NCBI GenBank assembly: GCA_022793565.1
Contig: JAAWDC010000125.1
Location: 1 to 8,422, forward strand
DNA from: Bacilli bacterium
Lineage (GTDB): Bacteria; Bacillota_I; Bacilli_A; RF39; UBA660
Length of the DNA: 8,422 nt
Reading direction: 5' to 3'
Made by a program: the position numbers and the translations under genes. The notes below the pieces were generated by a model. The model was given only the letters and a program-made list of their open reading frames with translations. It did no database searches and had not been told where the DNA came from. Shown piece after piece: positions 6,389 to 8,422 of this stretch (position 1 is its first letter; the number at the start of each line of letters is the position of its first letter).

Positions 6389-8296
6389 CTAATCACCAAG
6401 AAGCAAAACAATAGTAGTTCCTTCAGGAACACGTTCACCTTCACTTGGAGATTGATAAAGGACAGTGTTTCCATTCCCAGAATATTCTATTTCAAAATTA
6501 GTGAGCTCTTTTTTCGCTTCCTTTACATTTTTTCCAATAACATTAGGAACAGGATAGTACACCTTATCTTCCCAAGTATAATCCTTAATCAATTGTCCTT
6601 CCTGTTTCTCGATACCTAAAGCATCAATAATATCTAAAAGAACACGTCTAGCAATTGGTGTTGTTGTATAACTAGAAAGTAGGGCGGTGTTTTTAGGATT
6701 ATCTAAAGCAATGTATAAAACTGCTTTTGGATCATTAGATGGAACTACTGCCATGAAACTCATAATATAATTATTTACAAGGTATCTTCCATTTTCAACT
6801 TTTTGAGCAGTACCAGTTTTTCCACCAATACGATATCCATCAATATAAGCTGCTTTTCCTCCACCAAGAGCAACGACAGTTTCTAAAGCATAACGCATTT
6901 TTTTACTCGTTTCTTCGCTAATAGTTTTTCGAACCAATTTAGGTTCGTTTGTCTTAACGATCGTATTTGTCTCGGGCTCTAAAAAGTTTTTGACAATATA
7001 AGGTTGATATAAGTTACCACCATTAACCACAGCACTTACAGCTGTCACTTGTTGAATTGGAGTAACACTAACTCCTTGACCAAAAGCAGTAGTAGATAAT
7101 TCCAAATCTCCAACACGGTCTAGATTAAAGATAATTCCTTTTCCTTCACCATTGAGATCAACTCCAGTTTTCTCTCCAAATCCAAATAAGTCCAAGTAAG
7201 AGAAGAGTCGTTCTTTTCCAAGCATCTGACCTAATTTTACGAATCCAGGGTTACAAGAATTTTGAAGAATTTGAATATAAGTTTGATCCCCATGACCGCC
7301 AGCTTTCCAACAACCGATTCTAGCCCCTCCAACGATTACACTTCCTGAATCATAAAAATGGTCGTTTTCCATATCCATTAAATTCTCTTCTAAGGCAGAA
7401 GCGAATGTAACAATTTTAAAAGTACTTCCAGGTTCATAAGATGCCCAAATAGGAAGGTTTCGACTTAAAATATCCATAGAGTAATCCTTATAATTATTTG
7501 GATCATAACTAGGTCTAGAACTCATTCCTAGAATCTCTCCAGTATTTGGATCCATAACAATAGCTAGTGCCATATCTGGATTAAAAGCCTTTACAGCATT
7601 CTCAAGTTCTCTTTCTAAAGACATTTGGATTTTATAATCTATCGTCAATTGGAGATTAATTCCATCAGTAGGAGCAACATAAATATCCGATAAGTTCAAT
7701 TGATTTCCTTTCGCATCTGAAAAGTATTTGATCGCTCCAGCTTCTCCAGTTAAATATTCATCATATTGCAATTCCAATCCAGAAAGACCTTGATTATCAA
7801 TTCCAACATATCCCAAAACATGAGATAAGAAGTTACCATAAGGATAGTATCTTTTCGCCTCTTTTACTAAATAAACGCCAGGAAGATTGAGACTAGAAAT
7901 TTGATCAGCAATTTCATAAGAAAGTCTTCTTCCTTCTGGATGGACCCTTTCAATAGAGGTTTCTTTTTTCACATGCTTATCCATCTCTTCTTTAGAAACT
8001 CCTAAAATATCTGCAAGTTTTTGACTGGTATCATCCTTATCCTTAATTTGATTCGGAATTAAAACTAAAGAAGTAGTAGTTAAGTTGTCAGCTAAAACAA
8101 CACCATTTCGATCCAAGATTTTGCCACGGTTTGCTTCAATTGGTAAATTTCTACTCCAAAGATCGCTAGCTAGTACAGAAAGCTTTTTATAATCAATGGT
8201 TTGTATATATACGACCCTTAAAATAATAAATACGAATAAAAGGACAATAATTAAAAAAGTTACTTTAATTCTAGCATCAATTTTCTTAGTAAACAT
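6389..8296 (-). CDS. spoVD: Class B penicillin-binding protein, SpoVD/PBP2B-like, with one PASTA domain
   Basis: 635 residues from ATG 8296. It is a membrane-anchored transpeptidase that cross-links peptidoglycan outside the cell with a SEDS glycosyltransferase partner. It has a short basic N-terminus, a membrane segment at about 11-33, and a dimerisation domain with RGKILDRNG near 57-65. The transpeptidase domain (about 235-560) has catalytic Ser291 and Lys294 in STFK, SCN at 347-349 and KTG at 493-495. One PASTA domain covers 583-635. Length and the single PASTA domain match B. subtilis SpoVD (about 646 residues) better than PBP2B (about 716, two PASTA). Cys329 and Cys348 match the SpoVD cysteine pair in spacing. 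The frame also opens at TTG 8323, but that overlaps the -10 box; GGGTGA sits 5 bases before ATG 8296. Lineages without sporulation may use such a protein as their division PBP, so the symbol is tentative. Confidence 0.93.
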   Translation of the reverse strand: MFTKKIDARIKVTFLIIVLLFVFIILRVVYIQTIDYKKLSVLASDLWSRNLPIEANRGKILDRNGVVLADNLTTTSLVLIPNQIKDKDDTSQKLADILGVSKEEMDKHVKKETSIERVHPEGRRLSYEIADQISSLNLPGVYLVKEAKRYYPYGNFLSHVLGYVGIDNQGLSGLELQYDEYLTGEAGAIKYFSDAKGNQLNLSDIYVAPTDGINLQLTIDYKIQMSLERELENAVKAFNPDMALAIVMDPNTGEILGMSSRPSYDPNNYKDYSMDILSRNLPIWASYEPGSTFKIVTFASALEENLMDMENDHFYDSGSVIVGGARIGCWKAGGHGDQTYIQILQNSCNPGFVKLGQMLGKERLFSYLDLFGFGEKTGVDLNGEGKGIIFNLDRVGDLELSTTAFGQGVSVTPIQQVTAVSAVVNGGNLYQPYIVKNFLEPETNTIVKTNEPKLVRKTISEETSKKMRYALETVVALGGGKAAYIDGYRIGGKTGTAQKVENGRYLVNNYIMSFMAVVPSNDPKAVLYIALDNPKNTALLSSYTTTPIARRVLLDIIDALGIEKQEGQLIKDYTWEDKVYYPVPNVIGKNVKEAKKELTNFEIEYSGNGNTVLYQSPSEGERVPEGTTIVLLLGD

Positions 8297-8301
8297 AGCT
8301 T

Positions 8302-8307
8302 TCACCC
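8302..8307 (-). promoter_or_regulatory. Ribosome binding site deciding the PBP start
   Basis: On the - strand GGGTGA lies 5 bases upstream of ATG 8296. Upstream of the alternative TTG (8323) there is no purine-rich site. The choice shortens the protein by nine residues. Confidence 0.6.
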
Positions 8308-8322
8308 AATTTAATTTATTCA

Positions 8323-8351
8323 AGTATAGTAGAACTTATGAGTTTTATAAG
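8323..8351 (-). promoter_or_regulatory. Putative promoter of the PBP gene
   Basis: On the - strand a good -10 box TATACT (8323-8328) is preceded 17 bp upstream by CTTATA (8346-8351), which matches the -35 consensus at only three of six positions. Transcription would start near 8316, giving a leader of about 20 bases. A weak -35 suggests an activator or another sigma factor. One arm of an inverted repeat (8335-8344) lies in the spacer. Confidence 0.45.
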
Positions 8352-8422
8352 GAAACTTTTTTACCTAAAAATCCTGAATGAGAAACATCTATCGTATAAC
8401 TCATAAGGTCTAGAGGAATAGA

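Noticed and set aside
8196..8381. Small + strand frame opposite the start of the PBP gene
   Set aside because: It is antisense to the conserved N-terminus of the PBP and has no ribosome binding site or recognisable product.
8348..8422. Open frame of 25 codons on the - strand at the window edge, ending in TAA at 8345-8347, as the C-terminus of an upstream gene
   Set aside because: The stretch is too short to separate from chance, and its translation does not resemble FtsL or RsmH, the usual genes before such a PBP.

Overview
The window comes from a low-GC Gram-positive bacterium (Bacillota, most likely a gut-type member of the Bacilli or Erysipelotrichia-like lineages). The evidence is AT-rich DNA, canonical sigma-A promoters with 16-17 bp spacers, strong AGGAGG-type ribosome binding sites, compact rho-independent terminators, and a rplS-lepB pair typical of Firmicutes. 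Taxonomy below phylum is inference. Trp is encoded by TGG and no reading frame is interrupted by TGA, so the standard bacterial code fits. None of the six genes ends in TGA (four TAG, two TAA).

Left part (1-2804): the terminator of an unseen upstream gene (3-35) is followed at once by a strong promoter (34-62) and a two-gene operon. The first gene (98-1900) encodes a 600-residue type IV prepilin-like protein. It has a class III leader, a pilin helix, a cysteine-bearing pilin domain, two Ig-like segments, an array of repeats with an exact 64-residue period (WVNGEKIxGTMP...GYHxG) and a beta-rich tail. The second (1911-2804) encodes a membrane-anchored protein with the same array at exactly the same period, but without prepilin signal or Ig-like domains. 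The repeats resemble those of phage tail and receptor-binding proteins of Firmicutes. This pair is the most unusual part of the window and looks like a paired surface adhesin or pilus-tip module of unknown function.

Centre (2850-6363): housekeeping genes on the + strand. rplS (ribosomal protein L19) has its own extended -10 promoter and a structured leader that may be an L19 autoregulatory element. A terminator separates it from lepB (type I signal peptidase), which has a second terminator. Next is a separately promoted ftsK/spoIIIE DNA translocase, which probably starts at 4006. A bidirectional terminator (6331-6363) separates it from the convergent gene.

Right part (6389-8422): a class B penicillin-binding protein on the - strand, SpoVD/PBP2B-like with one PASTA domain. 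It has its own promoter overlapping a false upstream TTG start. It keeps a cysteine pair with the same spacing as the redox-controlled pair of Bacillus subtilis SpoVD. Together ftsK/spoIIIE, lepB and the PBP cover chromosome segregation at the septum, protein export and septal or spore-cortex wall synthesis; the first two operons are otherwise independent of them. No RNA genes, insertion sequences or CRISPR arrays were seen.
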